Source: Pigmentiphaga sp. H8
GTDB lineage: Bacteria; Pseudomonadota; Gammaproteobacteria; Burkholderiales; Burkholderiaceae_B
Direction of reading: 5' to 3'
DNA length: 64,000 nucleotides
Assembly (NCBI RefSeq): GCF_003854895.1
Contig: NZ_CP033966.1
Location: forward strand, 3,472,001 to 3,536,000
The notes beneath the pieces were generated by a model. The model made no database searches and was not told the origin of the DNA. It was given only the letters and a program-made list of their open reading frames with translations. The first letter of the stretch is position 1. Each line of letters begins with the position of its first letter. A program made the position numbers and the translations under genes. Shown here piece by piece: positions 34,880 through 43,792 of the stretch.

Positions 34880-35719
34880 ATGGGACGCATCATCGCAGGC
34901 ATAGGTACTTCTCACGTGCCCTCCATCGGCGCGGCCTACGACCGCGGCAAGCAGGCCACGCCGGCCTGGCGCCCCTTGTTCGACGCCTATGTCCCGGTGC
35001 GCGAGTGGCTGGAGGAGCTCAAGCCCGACGTGGCCATCATGGTCTACAACGACCACGGCGCCGATTTCTTCTTCGACAAATATCCGACCTTCGCCGTGGG
35101 CGCGGCCGACCGCTACGACATCGCCGACGAAGGCTTCGGCGTACGCCCGCTGCCGCCCATAGACGGCCACCTGGAATTCTCGCAGCACCTGTGCGAATCG
35201 CTGGTCTACGACGAGTTCGACCTGACGGTCTGCCAGGAAATGCGGGTCGAACACGGATTCCTCGTGCCCATGCACCTGTGCTTCGACCATACGCCCGGAT
35301 GGAACGTCGCGGCCGTGCCCTTCGCCGTCAACGTGCTGCAACATCCTCTGCCCACCGCGCGCCGATGCTACCGGCTGGGCCAGGCCATACGGCGGGCCGT
35401 CGAATCCTACCCGGCCGATCTGCGCGTCGTCATCCTGGGCACCGGCGGCATGTCCCATCAGTTGACCGGCCCCCACTTCGGCAAGATGGACCAGGACTGG
35501 GACCAGGACTTCCTGGACCGCATCGAACGCGACCCCGACAGCCTGTGCGAGCTCACCCACCAGACGCTGATGGAACGCTACGGCGCAGAGGGTATCGAGC
35601 TGATCATGTGGCTGGTCATGCGCGGCGCGCTGTCGAACCGGGCGCGGCGCGTCCACCGCCACTACTACGCCCCCATGACCACCGGCATGGGCCTGATCAC
35701 GCTGGAGGAGCCGGTATGA
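34880..35719 (+). CDS. ligB: Protocatechuate 4,5-dioxygenase beta subunit (LigB-like)
   Basis: This 279-residue type II extradiol dioxygenase has iron ligands matching LigB: His12 (G-T-S-H-V-P), His59 (Y-N-D-H-G-A-D) and Glu240, with catalytic base His193 (G-G-M-S-H-Q). It cleaves protocatechuate (or a close analogue such as gallate or 3-O-methylgallate) next to the carboxyl-distal hydroxyl. Downstream steps (LigC, LigJ) are not in the window, so the pathway is completed elsewhere. Confidence 0.9.
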   Translation: MGRIIAGIGTSHVPSIGAAYDRGKQATPAWRPLFDAYVPVREWLEELKPDVAIMVYNDHGADFFFDKYPTFAVGAADRYDIADEGFGVRPLPPIDGHLEFSQHLCESLVYDEFDLTVCQEMRVEHGFLVPMHLCFDHTPGWNVAAVPFAVNVLQHPLPTARRCYRLGQAIRRAVESYPADLRVVILGTGGMSHQLTGPHFGKMDQDWDQDFLDRIERDPDSLCELTHQTLMERYGAEGIELIMWLVMRGALSNRARRVHRHYYAPMTTGMGLITLEEPV

Positions 35720-36891
35720 GCGAGCGTACCCAGGTCGGCATCGTCGGGGCGGGCCCCGCCGGACTGCTGCTTTCCCACCTGCTGCACCGGGAAGGCATCG
35801 AATCCATCGTGTTCGACAACCGCAGCCGCGAACACGTGCAGCAGCGCCTGCGGGCCGGGGTGCTGGAACAAGGCACGGTCGATCTGCTGGCCGAGGTCGG
35901 ACTGGGCGAACGCATGCGGCGCCTGGGCATGCCGCAGACCAGCCTCGACTTCCGCTACGCCCGGGCCTCGCACCGCATAGACTTCGCGCAGGAAATCGGC
36001 CGCACGGTCATGGTCTATCCCCAGCATGAAGTGGTGCACGACCTGATCGAGGCACGGCTGGCCGCCGGCGGCGACCTGCGCTTCGACACCCCGGTCACCG
36101 CCATCCGGGACCTGGAAGGCCCCTCGCCCACCATCCTGGCCGGCCCGGAAGGCAGGCCGGTGCGCTGCGACTTCATCGCGGGCTGCGACGGCTTCCACGG
36201 CATCTGCCGCGACGCCATCCCAGCGTCGGTGATGAAGACCTACGACCGCGTCTATCCCTTCGGCTGGCTGGGCATCCTGGCCGAGGTCCCACCGGCCGCG
36301 CCCGACGTCACCTGGGGCTGCCACGAGACCGGCTTCGCCATGCTGAGCTTCCGCTCCCCCACGCGCAGCCGCCTCTACCTGCAATGCGAACCGGACGACG
36401 ATCCGGACAACTGGTCCGACGACCGCATCTGGAGCGCGCTGCACGAACGCCTGGACGTTCCCGGCATGCCGCCGCTGATCGAAGGCCCCATCGTGCAGAA
36501 GGGCGTGACCGCCATGCGCAGCTTCCAGGTCGAGCCGCTGCGCCATGGCGCCCTGTTCCTGGCCGGCGATGCCGCGCACATCGTCCCGCCCACCGGCGCC
36601 AAGGGGCTGAACTCCGCCGTGGCAGACATACGCGTGCTCGGCCGCGCGCTGGCAGCGTATTACCGCCAGGGCTCCACCCGGCTCCTGGACAGCTATTCGG
36701 AAACCTGCCTGCGGCGCATGTGGCTGGTGCACCGGTTCTCGGCCGGACTGTGCACCATGGTGCATAGCTTCCCGGGGCAGAGCGACTTCGCCCGGCGCCT
36801 GCAACGGGCCGACCTGGACTACATGACGGGATCCGAGCCGGGCCGGCAGGCCTTCTCGGAGAACTTCACCGGGTTGCCGATCGAGGCCTAG
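35716..36891 (+). CDS. PobA-like aromatic acid 3-monooxygenase with altered active site
   Basis: This 391-residue class A flavin hydroxylase aligns end to end with 4-hydroxybenzoate 3-hydroxylase. FAD motifs are intact: G-A-G-P-A-G (11-16), R-A-G-V-L-E-Q-G, C-D-G-F-H-G, and G-D-A-A-H-I-V-P-P-T-G-A-K-G-L. Substrate-carboxylate residues equivalent to Ser212, Arg214 and Tyr222 of Pseudomonas PobA are kept. The two proton-relay tyrosines differ: Tyr201 aligns with Trp (V-T-W-G-C-H) and Tyr385 with Phe (S-E-N-F-T-G-L-P). The substrate is therefore probably not 4-hydroxybenzoate. It overlaps ligB by 4 bp and likely feeds it. The alignment was made from memory of the PobA sequence. Confidence 0.85.
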   Translation: MSERTQVGIVGAGPAGLLLSHLLHREGIESIVFDNRSREHVQQRLRAGVLEQGTVDLLAEVGLGERMRRLGMPQTSLDFRYARASHRIDFAQEIGRTVMVYPQHEVVHDLIEARLAAGGDLRFDTPVTAIRDLEGPSPTILAGPEGRPVRCDFIAGCDGFHGICRDAIPASVMKTYDRVYPFGWLGILAEVPPAAPDVTWGCHETGFAMLSFRSPTRSRLYLQCEPDDDPDNWSDDRIWSALHERLDVPGMPPLIEGPIVQKGVTAMRSFQVEPLRHGALFLAGDAAHIVPPTGAKGLNSAVADIRVLGRALAAYYRQGSTRLLDSYSETCLRRMWLVHRFSAGLCTMVHSFPGQSDFARRLQRADLDYMTGSEPGRQAFSENFTGLPIEA

Positions 36892-37895
36892 CCTTCCCCG
36901 CCGCTGCCGCCCGCGCTGGCGAAACGCTCGCGATACGCGCGGGGCGTGACGCCCAGGTGGCGCTGGAACACCTTGCGCAATTGGGCGTCCGAGCCGAAGC
37001 CGGCCCGCGCGGCCACGGTCTTGAGCGGCAGGGCCGCGTCCTCCAGCAGCCGGCGCACCAGGTCCACTCTTGCCGTCTCGACGAAGGCCTGCGGCGTGGC
37101 GCCGGTCTCGCGCACGAACACGCGCGTGAAGTTGCGCAGGCTCATGGCCGCATGGGCGGCCAGGTCGGAAACGGCCAGCGGCTGGTGCAGGTTGGACAGG
37201 ATCCAGTCCTGGGTCTTGCGTATGCCCGGATGGCTGGTGGTCTGGCTGTTCAGGTGCATGCTGAACTGCGACTGCCCGCCCGGACGCTTCAGGTAGACCA
37301 CCATGTCCCGCGCGACCTCCAGGGCCAGGTCGCGGCCGCAGTCCTCTTCCACCATGGCCAGCGCCAGGTCGATGCCGGCCGTGACGCCGGCCGAGGTCCA
37401 GATGTTGCCCTGCCGGATGTAGATGGCATCGGCCTGCACGTCGATGCGCGGATAGCGCTGCTGGAGCAGGCGCGACACGCTCCAGTGCGTGGTGGCGCGC
37501 CGGCCGTCCAGCAGCCCTGCTTCAGCAAGAAAGAAACTGCCCGAGCACAGGGCGGCCAGCCGCGCGATGCGGGGCGCGACCGCGGCCGCCCAGTCGACGA
37601 TGGCCGGCGAGTGCCGCATGGCTTCCTCGATGTTGCGCGCGCCCACCAGGATGGCGGCATCGGGCAGATCGCGGTTGTCCAGGCCCTTGCTGGCGTGCAG
37701 CGACATCAGGGTATCCGATTGCACTACCCCGGGTTGCGGTGCGGCAATCTCGACCTGGTAGGCCGGCGGCAGGTCGCGTTTGCGCAAGTGCACATTGGCG
37801 TAGTCGAACACGCACAGGGGGCCGATCGCCTCCAGCGACTTGAACCCGGGATAGACGACGATATCGACGCGACGGACACGGAAATGGCTGCTCAT
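36888..37895 (-). CDS. GlxA family regulator (DJ-1/PfpI domain plus AraC HTH)
   Basis: This 335-residue protein has an N-terminal DJ-1/PfpI domain with the nucleophile-elbow cysteine Cys117 (L-C-S-G-S-F) and T-T-H-W at 135-138, then a C-terminal AraC double HTH (from about 225; A-A-R-A-G-F-G-S-D-A-Q-L-R-K-V-F). These regulators control, for example, glycine-betaine and carnitine use. It is convergent with the PobA-like gene; the two stop codons share CTAG. The divergent neighbour is the zinc dehydrogenase, its most likely target. Confidence 0.9.
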   Translation of the reverse strand: MSSHFRVRRVDIVVYPGFKSLEAIGPLCVFDYANVHLRKRDLPPAYQVEIAAPQPGVVQSDTLMSLHASKGLDNRDLPDAAILVGARNIEEAMRHSPAIVDWAAAVAPRIARLAALCSGSFFLAEAGLLDGRRATTHWSVSRLLQQRYPRIDVQADAIYIRQGNIWTSAGVTAGIDLALAMVEEDCGRDLALEVARDMVVYLKRPGGQSQFSMHLNSQTTSHPGIRKTQDWILSNLHQPLAVSDLAAHAAMSLRNFTRVFVRETGATPQAFVETARVDLVRRLLEDAALPLKTVAARAGFGSDAQLRKVFQRHLGVTPRAYRERFASAGGSGGEG

Positions 37896-37985
37896 GCGTG
37901 GATTTTAGTGCGCGGCGCGGACGGCACGGCGCTTGCTGCTCGTCCAGGCTCGCGCAACCCGGCGCGTACGACGAAGGAGAACGTC

Positions 37986-39155
37986 ATGAAAGCACTGTGC
38001 TGGCATGGCAAGAAGGACATCCGGTACGAAACCGTGCCGGACCCGAGCATCGAGCAACCGGGCGATGCCATCGTCAAGGTCTCCGCCTGCGCCATCTGCG
38101 GCTCCGACCTGCACCTGTTCGACGGATTCATCCCCGGCATGAAAGCCGGCGACATCATGGGACACGAGTTCATGGGAGAAGTGGTCGAGGTGGGATCGGA
38201 CACCCGCGACCTGAAGGTGGGCGACCGCGTGGTCGTGCCCTTCACCATCGCCTGCGGCGCCTGTGAGCAATGCCGGCGCGGCAATTACTCGGTGTGCGAG
38301 CGCACCAACCGCAACAAGGAACTGGCCGACAAGGTCTTCGGGCACGCCACGGCGGGCCTGTTCGGCTATACCCACCTGACGGGCGGCTATGCCGGAGGCC
38401 AGGCCGAATACGTGCGCGTGCCCCATGCCGATACCACCCACATCAAGGTGCCCGCCGATCTGCCGGACGAACAGGTGCTGTTCCTGGGCGACATCCTGCC
38501 CACCGGCTGGCAGGCCGTGGCCCAGTGCGACATCCAGCCCACCGACACGGTCGCCATCTGGGGCGCCGGGCCGGTGGGGCTGATGGCCATGCGCAGCGCC
38601 CAGTTGCAGGGCGCCCGGCAGGTGGTGGTGATCGATCACGTTCCCGAGCGGCTGGCCATGGTGGCCCAGGCGGGCGCCACCCCCATCGACTTCGACCAGG
38701 AAAGCGTGGTCGAACGCCTGCGCGACCTGACCAGCGGCAACGGGCCGGAAAAATGCATAGACGCGGTGGGCCTGGAATCGCACGCCGCGCGCTCGTTGGA
38801 CGCCATGTACGACCGGGCCAAGCAGGCGGTGATGCTGGAAAGCGACCGTCCCCACGTGCTGCGGGAAATGATCTACGTCTGCCGCCCGGCCGGCGTGCTG
38901 TCCATTCCCGGCGTCTACGGCGGATTGATCGACAAGATTCCGTTCGGCGCTTCGATGAACAAGGGCCTGACCTGGCGCATGGGCCAGACCCATGTCCAGC
39001 GCTGGAGCCAGGCCTTGCTCGAACTCATCGCCGAAGGCCGGATCGACCCCTCCTTCGTCATCACCCACAGCGAAGCGCTGGAGGACGGACCGGACATGTA
39101 CGAGATCTTCCGCGACAAGGAGGACGGCTGCGTGAAGGTGGTCCTGAAACCGTGA
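37986..39155 (+). CDS. Zinc-dependent alcohol/formaldehyde dehydrogenase
   Basis: This 389-residue MDR protein of the glutathione-independent formaldehyde dehydrogenase-like group has catalytic zinc ligands Cys38, His60 and Glu61, structural zinc Cys90, 93, 96 and 104, and the NAD fold G-A-G-P-V-G. The long insertion after residue 105 is typical of the FdhA/dismutase subgroup. AAGGAGA precedes the ATG. It is divergent from the GlxA-type regulator. With frmA it could remove formaldehyde from O-demethylation, but other alcohols are possible. Confidence 0.85.
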   Translation: MKALCWHGKKDIRYETVPDPSIEQPGDAIVKVSACAICGSDLHLFDGFIPGMKAGDIMGHEFMGEVVEVGSDTRDLKVGDRVVVPFTIACGACEQCRRGNYSVCERTNRNKELADKVFGHATAGLFGYTHLTGGYAGGQAEYVRVPHADTTHIKVPADLPDEQVLFLGDILPTGWQAVAQCDIQPTDTVAIWGAGPVGLMAMRSAQLQGARQVVVIDHVPERLAMVAQAGATPIDFDQESVVERLRDLTSGNGPEKCIDAVGLESHAARSLDAMYDRAKQAVMLESDRPHVLREMIYVCRPAGVLSIPGVYGGLIDKIPFGASMNKGLTWRMGQTHVQRWSQALLELIAEGRIDPSFVITHSEALEDGPDMYEIFRDKEDGCVKVVLKP

Positions 39156-39165
39156 CCACCCCGCT

Positions 39166-40866
39166 TCAGAACGACTCGGCCCGGTACACCTGCCTGCCGC
39201 CCACGTAGGTCGCCAGCGCCTTCAGCCGCTGCACCTCGGCCGCCGGGATGCTGAGATAGTCGGCCGACAGCACGACGAAATCCGCCAGCTTGCCGGGCTC
39301 GATCGACCCCTTGATGTCCTGCTCGTCGGTCAGGCGGGCGTTGTTGATCGTCATCAGCCTGAGCACCGCGTCGCGCGAAGGCACGGCCTGGTCGGCACCG
39401 TAGACCCCGTCGGAAATCGTGTCCCGCGTCAGGAAGTGGTACATGGCCCAGAATGGATTGACCGGAATCACCGGCGAATCGGTGCCGCCGGCCAGCATGA
39501 AGCCCTGCTCCATGTAGGTCTTGAGCGGCGTGACCTGCGAGGCACGGTCCATGCCCCAGTAGCGCTTGAGCACCGGCGCGGCCAGGTAGAGATGGTCCTG
39601 CACCGACATGCGCAGGTTCATCGCCTTGATGCGCGGATACTGGTCGGGGCGCGTAATGAAGGCGTGCTCGATGGTCCAGCCCTGCGCGCGGATGTCGCGC
39701 TGGGCATGGGCCCGCTCGTAGCCCTGCAGCACTTCGTCCACGGCGGCATCGCCCACCGCGTGCACCGCCACGCGCCAGCCGGCCTGGTTGATGCCCGCCA
39801 CGTACTCGTTGAACGTCGCCTGCGGAATGGTCTGCAAGCCGTAGTAGGTACCGCCCTTGCCCATCTCCCCTTCGTAGGGCCGGGTCATGTAGCCGCCCTC
39901 GAAGCCGCCGTCCACGCTGATCTTGATGCCCCAGACCTTGACCCACTCGTCGCCCTCGCCCTGCCGGATGCCGCCCCCCACGATGCTGGACCGGAAGTCG
40001 GCCAGGTCCTTGGGACGGAACAGGATGCTGTAGCGGACCGTGGCCTTGCCGCTGTCGCGCAGTTGCTGGAACTGGCGATAGGCCGCCACGTTCGTGCCCG
40101 GTATCCGGATGCTGGTCAGGCCGTATTCGTTCAGCTTCTTCTGCTGCGCCTCGAGCCGCGCCAGCGTCATCGGCGGCGGAGGCGGCAGCGGCGCGAGGCG
40201 CTTGGCCGTGTCGGTCAGCTCGCCGGTCAGGCGTCCGGCGGCGTTGCGCGGAATCGCGCCGCCCGGCGGCACCGGCGTCGCCGGCGTGATGCCGTACTTG
40301 GCCAGTGCCGTATTGTTGAGGAAATAGCTGTGGCCGCCGCGCACCAGGATCACCGGCACGCCGGGCGCGGCCGCCTCCAGTTCGTCCGCGGTAGGCAGCC
40401 GTTGTTCCTTCAGCTGGGCCTCGTGCCAGTCGCTGTTGGACACCAGCACCTGTCCCGGCTTGGCGCCCTTGGCCGCCTCGGCCACCTTGGCGGCCAGATC
40501 GGCGATCGAGCGCGTGGCCGACAGGTCGATGCCGGGGCCGCCGCCCACGGCGTGCAGGTGCGAATCCGCCAGGCCGGGCACCACCGTACGGCCGTGCAGG
40601 TCGACTACCTGCGTGGCGGGTCCCGCATAGGCCATGATGCGCTCGGTCGTCCCCACCGCGACGAACCGCCCGGCGCGCACCGCGAAGGCCTGCGCCACGG
40701 AAGAAGCGGCGTCGACCGTGGCGACCTTGCCGTTGACATAGACCGCATCCGCGGCCTCCGACGTCGCCGCGCCCCCCGGCCCGCGTGCCGCGCATGCGGC
40801 CAATAGCCCCACGGCGGCCGCCGCAGCCACACGCCGTCCCCAAGACCCGCCAACCATCGTATCCAT
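39166..40866 (-). CDS. YtcJ-like amidohydrolase, predicted lipoprotein
   Basis: This 566-residue amidohydrolase_3 protein starts at ATG 40866 with GAGAGGGG upstream. The N-terminus has a lipobox L-L-A-A-C (Cys25), so it should be exported and lipid-anchored. Metal-site motifs are D-S-H-L-H-A and, later, H-A-V-G-D-A-A and E-H-A. The family hydrolyses amide or carbamate bonds, mostly of unknown substrates. It is convergent with the dehydrogenase gene and monocistronic. Confidence 0.85.
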   Translation of the reverse strand: MDTMVGGSWGRRVAAAAAVGLLAACAARGPGGAATSEAADAVYVNGKVATVDAASSVAQAFAVRAGRFVAVGTTERIMAYAGPATQVVDLHGRTVVPGLADSHLHAVGGGPGIDLSATRSIADLAAKVAEAAKGAKPGQVLVSNSDWHEAQLKEQRLPTADELEAAAPGVPVILVRGGHSYFLNNTALAKYGITPATPVPPGGAIPRNAAGRLTGELTDTAKRLAPLPPPPPMTLARLEAQQKKLNEYGLTSIRIPGTNVAAYRQFQQLRDSGKATVRYSILFRPKDLADFRSSIVGGGIRQGEGDEWVKVWGIKISVDGGFEGGYMTRPYEGEMGKGGTYYGLQTIPQATFNEYVAGINQAGWRVAVHAVGDAAVDEVLQGYERAHAQRDIRAQGWTIEHAFITRPDQYPRIKAMNLRMSVQDHLYLAAPVLKRYWGMDRASQVTPLKTYMEQGFMLAGGTDSPVIPVNPFWAMYHFLTRDTISDGVYGADQAVPSRDAVLRLMTINNARLTDEQDIKGSIEPGKLADFVVLSADYLSIPAAEVQRLKALATYVGGRQVYRAESF

Positions 40867-41027
40867 GGCCCGCCCCTCTCGTCGTTGGAAGGCGCCAGTG
40901 TGATCCCGACAATCTTTAAATGTCAAATACTTGTCCGCCATGGCGGCGCATGCCGCGGCACCCGCGCTTCGTGCACAATGCGGGTAAGATCCACGAGGCC
41001 ATCCTTGCCGCCACGCCGTCCCCTTTC

Positions 41028-41246
41028 ATGAATCCCGAAGACCTGCAACGCCTGACGACGGTCGCCATGCCCTACGGCAAATACAAGGACAGGCTGATCG
41101 CCGACCTGCCCGGCCCCTACCTGGCCTGGTTCGCCCGCAAGGGCTTCCCGCCCGGCGAACTGGGGCGCCTGCTGGCGCTGATGCACGAGATCGACCACAA
41201 CGGCCTGTCGCACCTGCTGGCGCCGTTGCGCCAGCGCCAGCGCTAG
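41028..41246 (+). CDS. DUF3820 family protein
   Basis: This 72-residue protein matches the DUF3820 pattern: M-P-Y-G-K-Y-K-D-R-L-I-A-D-L-P near the start and Y-L-A-W-F-A-R-K-G-F-P-P-G. Pfam calls members putative quorum-sensing-regulated virulence factors, with no known biochemistry. I use the ATG at 41028 because the conserved part begins there; an in-frame ATG at 40920 adds a poorly conserved extension. Confidence 0.75.
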   Translation: MNPEDLQRLTTVAMPYGKYKDRLIADLPGPYLAWFARKGFPPGELGRLLALMHEIDHNGLSHLLAPLRQRQR

Positions 41247-41251
41247 CACGT

Positions 41252-41956
41252 TCACGGCGACGCGCGCCGCTTCTGGAACAGCTCGAGCGCATGCAGTCCG
41301 ACGGCGCGGGCGCGCTGGTTCTGAAGCACGATGGCCGCCTGCGCGGCTTCCGGGTCGCGTTCACGTATCGCGCCCAGAAGACGGTGGAACTCATCCACGC
41401 TTTCCGCCGGCCGGTTCGGATGGTTCATCGATGACGCCCACAGGAACCCCAGGCGCGCGTTGATCTTGCGGATGAAGGCGGCAAGCGGCTCGTTGCGCGC
41501 CCCCGCGATGAAGGCCTCGAACAACTGATGCTTGGTCGCGCGTATGCGCGGCACGTCGCGCGAGACCAGCGCCTGCTCGAATTCGTCGATGCGCAGGGCG
41601 AAGGCGTCCATCTGTTCAGGCGTGCCACGCATCGCGAAACACGCCGCCGCCAATTTCTGCAGGGCCACCCGCACTTCATGCAACTCATGAAACTGGGCTT
41701 CATCGATCGCCCGCACGGCAGGCCCGCGATGCGGCGCCACTTCCAGCAAACCTTCGCCGTCGAGTTGCCGGATGGCCTCGCGCATCGAGGGGCGGCTGGC
41801 GGCAAAACGCTCGCAAAGCTCACGTTCGGTCAGCTTGTCACCCGGAAGGTAGACCCCCTCGGTGATGGCATCGCGCAAACGGTCGGCCAGCTGCTGCCGG
41901 GCCGGATCGCCGGCCGGCATGGCGGTCTCGCTCAAGGCAACGATTTTTCGGTCCAT
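41252..41956 (-). CDS. GntR family regulator (FadR subfamily, FCD domain)
   Basis: This 234-residue protein has a GntR winged HTH (L-P-G-D-K-L-T-E-R-E-L-C-E-R-F-A-A-S-R-P-S, about 37-57) and an FCD effector domain, which usually binds a carboxylic acid with a metal. It is divergent from the Bug-RraA-LeuCD-like operon, with two GntR-type sites in the gap. It is the probable repressor of that operon. Confidence 0.9.
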   Translation of the reverse strand: MDRKIVALSETAMPAGDPARQQLADRLRDAITEGVYLPGDKLTERELCERFAASRPSMREAIRQLDGEGLLEVAPHRGPAVRAIDEAQFHELHEVRVALQKLAAACFAMRGTPEQMDAFALRIDEFEQALVSRDVPRIRATKHQLFEAFIAGARNEPLAAFIRKINARLGFLWASSMNHPNRPAESVDEFHRLLGAIRERDPEAAQAAIVLQNQRARAVGLHALELFQKRRASP

Positions 41957-42043
41957 GGGTCATGGTCGCGGCAACGGGAATTGCATTGTAACGACGCGGC
42001 CGGGCGGTCTTCCCATCCGGGCATTTTCATTGCCCCTCCAAAA

Positions 42044-42117
42044 TTGTCTTACATTATTGAAAATTAACCCCATTTCATGGCATATTTTCGTCTATAAAAA
42101 TAATATTTGTCATACAA
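42044..42117. promoter_or_regulatory. Two GntR-type operator sites
   Basis: TTGTCTTACA (42044) and TTGTCATACAA (42107) fit the GntR half-site pattern yGTM-N-KACy. They start 63 bp apart, exactly six helical turns, in the 200-bp gap between the gntR gene and the Bug gene. This arrangement suits looping repression. Confidence 0.55.
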
Positions 42118-42156
42118 AAAGGCGAACAGGCCTTCCAACCCTCGAGGAGACACACC

Positions 42157-43137
42157 ATGCCGCTGCACTCTCGGCTCCTGGCTACGGCGCTTGCCCTGGC
42201 CGCCGCCCTCGCCGCCGCGCCCCAGGGCGCCAGCGCCCAGTCCTATCCGGCTCGCCCGGTGCGCATCATCGTTCCGCATGGCGCGGGCTCGTCGCCCGAT
42301 ACCATCACGCGCCTGATCGCCCAGCACCTGGGCGAGCGCCTCGGGCAACCGTTCGTGGTCGAGAACCGCGCGGGCGCCGGGGGGACCATAGGCCTGGGCG
42401 CCGCCGCCCGTGCCCCCGCGGACGGCTATACGCTGACCGTGGGCCACATCGGCACACTCACCATCAACCCGAACGTGTACAGCAAGCTGCCCTACGACCC
42501 GGTCAAGGACTTCGCGCCCATCATGCTGTCGGCCCGCACGCCCCTGCTGGTCGTCGTTTCCGCGGAGTCGCCCTACAAGTCGATCGCCGACGTCATCGCC
42601 GCCGCGAAGGCCGATCCCGGCAAGCTGACCTTCTCGTCGGCCGGCAACGGCACGGCCTCGCACATGTCGGGTGAATACTTCAAGACGCTGGCGGGCATCT
42701 CCATCACCCACGTGCCGTTCAAGACCGCGCCCGAAGCCCTGACCGGCGTCGCCAGCGGTGCCGTCACCCTGACCTTCGGCGGACAACCGCCGGCCTGGCC
42801 CATGGTCAAGGCGGGCAAGCTGCGCGCGCTGGCGCTCACCAGCGACCAACGGGTGGCCGAATTTCCCGACACGCCGGTGGTGGCCGAAACGCTGCCGGGC
42901 TACGAGATGTTCGACTGGAACGGCTTCATGGCGCCCGCGGGCACGTCCCCCGCCATCATCGGCACGCTGCACCAGACCATCGCGGCCATTCTTGCCGAGC
43001 CGAACGTGGTGCGCCAGTTGCGCGGCCAAGGGCTCCTGCCCATGCCCAACACGCCGGAACAGTTCGCCCGCTTCATCGACGCGGAGCGAGGCAAGTGGGC
43101 ACGCGTCGCCAAGGAAGTGAAGATTCAACTCGACTGA
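42157..43137 (+). CDS. Bug/TctC periplasmic solute receptor
   Basis: This 326-residue protein has the signal peptide A-S-A-Q-S, then Y-P-A-R-P-V-R-I-I-V-P-H and the loop S-S-P-D-T-I-T-R in place of the common G-G-x-x-D. It is the first gene of a five-gene operon with an RraA-like aldolase, a two-subunit hydratase and RidA. The ligand is probably a hydroxy- or unsaturated dicarboxylate used by those enzymes. Confidence 0.9.
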   Translation: MPLHSRLLATALALAAALAAAPQGASAQSYPARPVRIIVPHGAGSSPDTITRLIAQHLGERLGQPFVVENRAGAGGTIGLGAAARAPADGYTLTVGHIGTLTINPNVYSKLPYDPVKDFAPIMLSARTPLLVVVSAESPYKSIADVIAAAKADPGKLTFSSAGNGTASHMSGEYFKTLAGISITHVPFKTAPEALTGVASGAVTLTFGGQPPAWPMVKAGKLRALALTSDQRVAEFPDTPVVAETLPGYEMFDWNGFMAPAGTSPAIIGTLHQTIAAILAEPNVVRQLRGQGLLPMPNTPEQFARFIDAERGKWARVAKEVKIQLD

Positions 43138-43145
43138 GGAACGCC

Positions 43146-43766
43146 ATGGGAATGGGTGTGGAACAACTCGTGGGCTTGCTGGCCGGGGCCTCCGCGGCCG
43201 CGGCCTATGAAGCCCTGGGCCGCCGCGGCGACCTGGATGCGTCCATCGCCGCGCAAGTGCGGGGGGCGGTCTGCGTCGGCCCGGCATACACCGTGAGCGC
43301 GCCGCCCCACCGCAGCGGATCGGCGAACCGGGCACTGGACCTGGCGCCCCCCGGTTCCGTGCTGGTCATCGACACCGGCGCAGACCCGGACACGTGCGCG
43401 CTGGGCGGCACCGGTTCGCTGGCCGCGCAGATGCGCGGACTGGCCGGCTGCGTCACCAACGGCCGCGTGCGCGACCTGGCCGAGATCCGCGCGCTGCGGT
43501 TCCCGGTATTCGCGCGCGGCGGCACGGTGCGCAGCAGCCGCAAGGACGGTACGGCCGAGTTCCAGATACCCGTGGCGATGGGCGGCCAGATCGTGCATCC
43601 GGGCGATCTGGTCTGCGCCGACGATGACGGCGTCGTCGTCATCGGCCGGCAGTATTTCGACACCTTCGCCGAGCGGCTGGCCGCCCGCCTGGCCTTCGAG
43701 CGCGACGCCGATGCCCAGGTGCGTGCCGGCGCCTCGTACGCGCAGGCCGTCAGCGGCCGGCCATGA
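43146..43766 (+). CDS. RraA superfamily aldolase (HMG/CHA aldolase-like)
   Basis: This 206-residue protein carries the exact motif reported for pyruvate aldolases of the RraA superfamily: Gly88, 20 residues, Arg109-Asp110, two residues, Glu113. These trimeric or hexameric divalent-metal enzymes cleave 4-hydroxy-4-methyl-2-oxoglutarate or 4-carboxy-4-hydroxy-2-oxoadipate and decarboxylate oxaloacetate. The start at 43146 has AGGA upstream, 8 bp after the Bug gene. It could serve the local hydratase or act as the final aldolase (LigK role) of the protocatechuate 4,5 pathway. Confidence 0.85.
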   Translation: MGMGVEQLVGLLAGASAAAAYEALGRRGDLDASIAAQVRGAVCVGPAYTVSAPPHRSGSANRALDLAPPGSVLVIDTGADPDTCALGGTGSLAAQMRGLAGCVTNGRVRDLAEIRALRFPVFARGGTVRSSRKDGTAEFQIPVAMGGQIVHPGDLVCADDDGVVVIGRQYFDTFAERLAARLAFERDADAQVRAGASYAQAVSGRP

Positions 43767-43792
43767 CCGGCCCCAAGCATGGAAGCTGCCAC

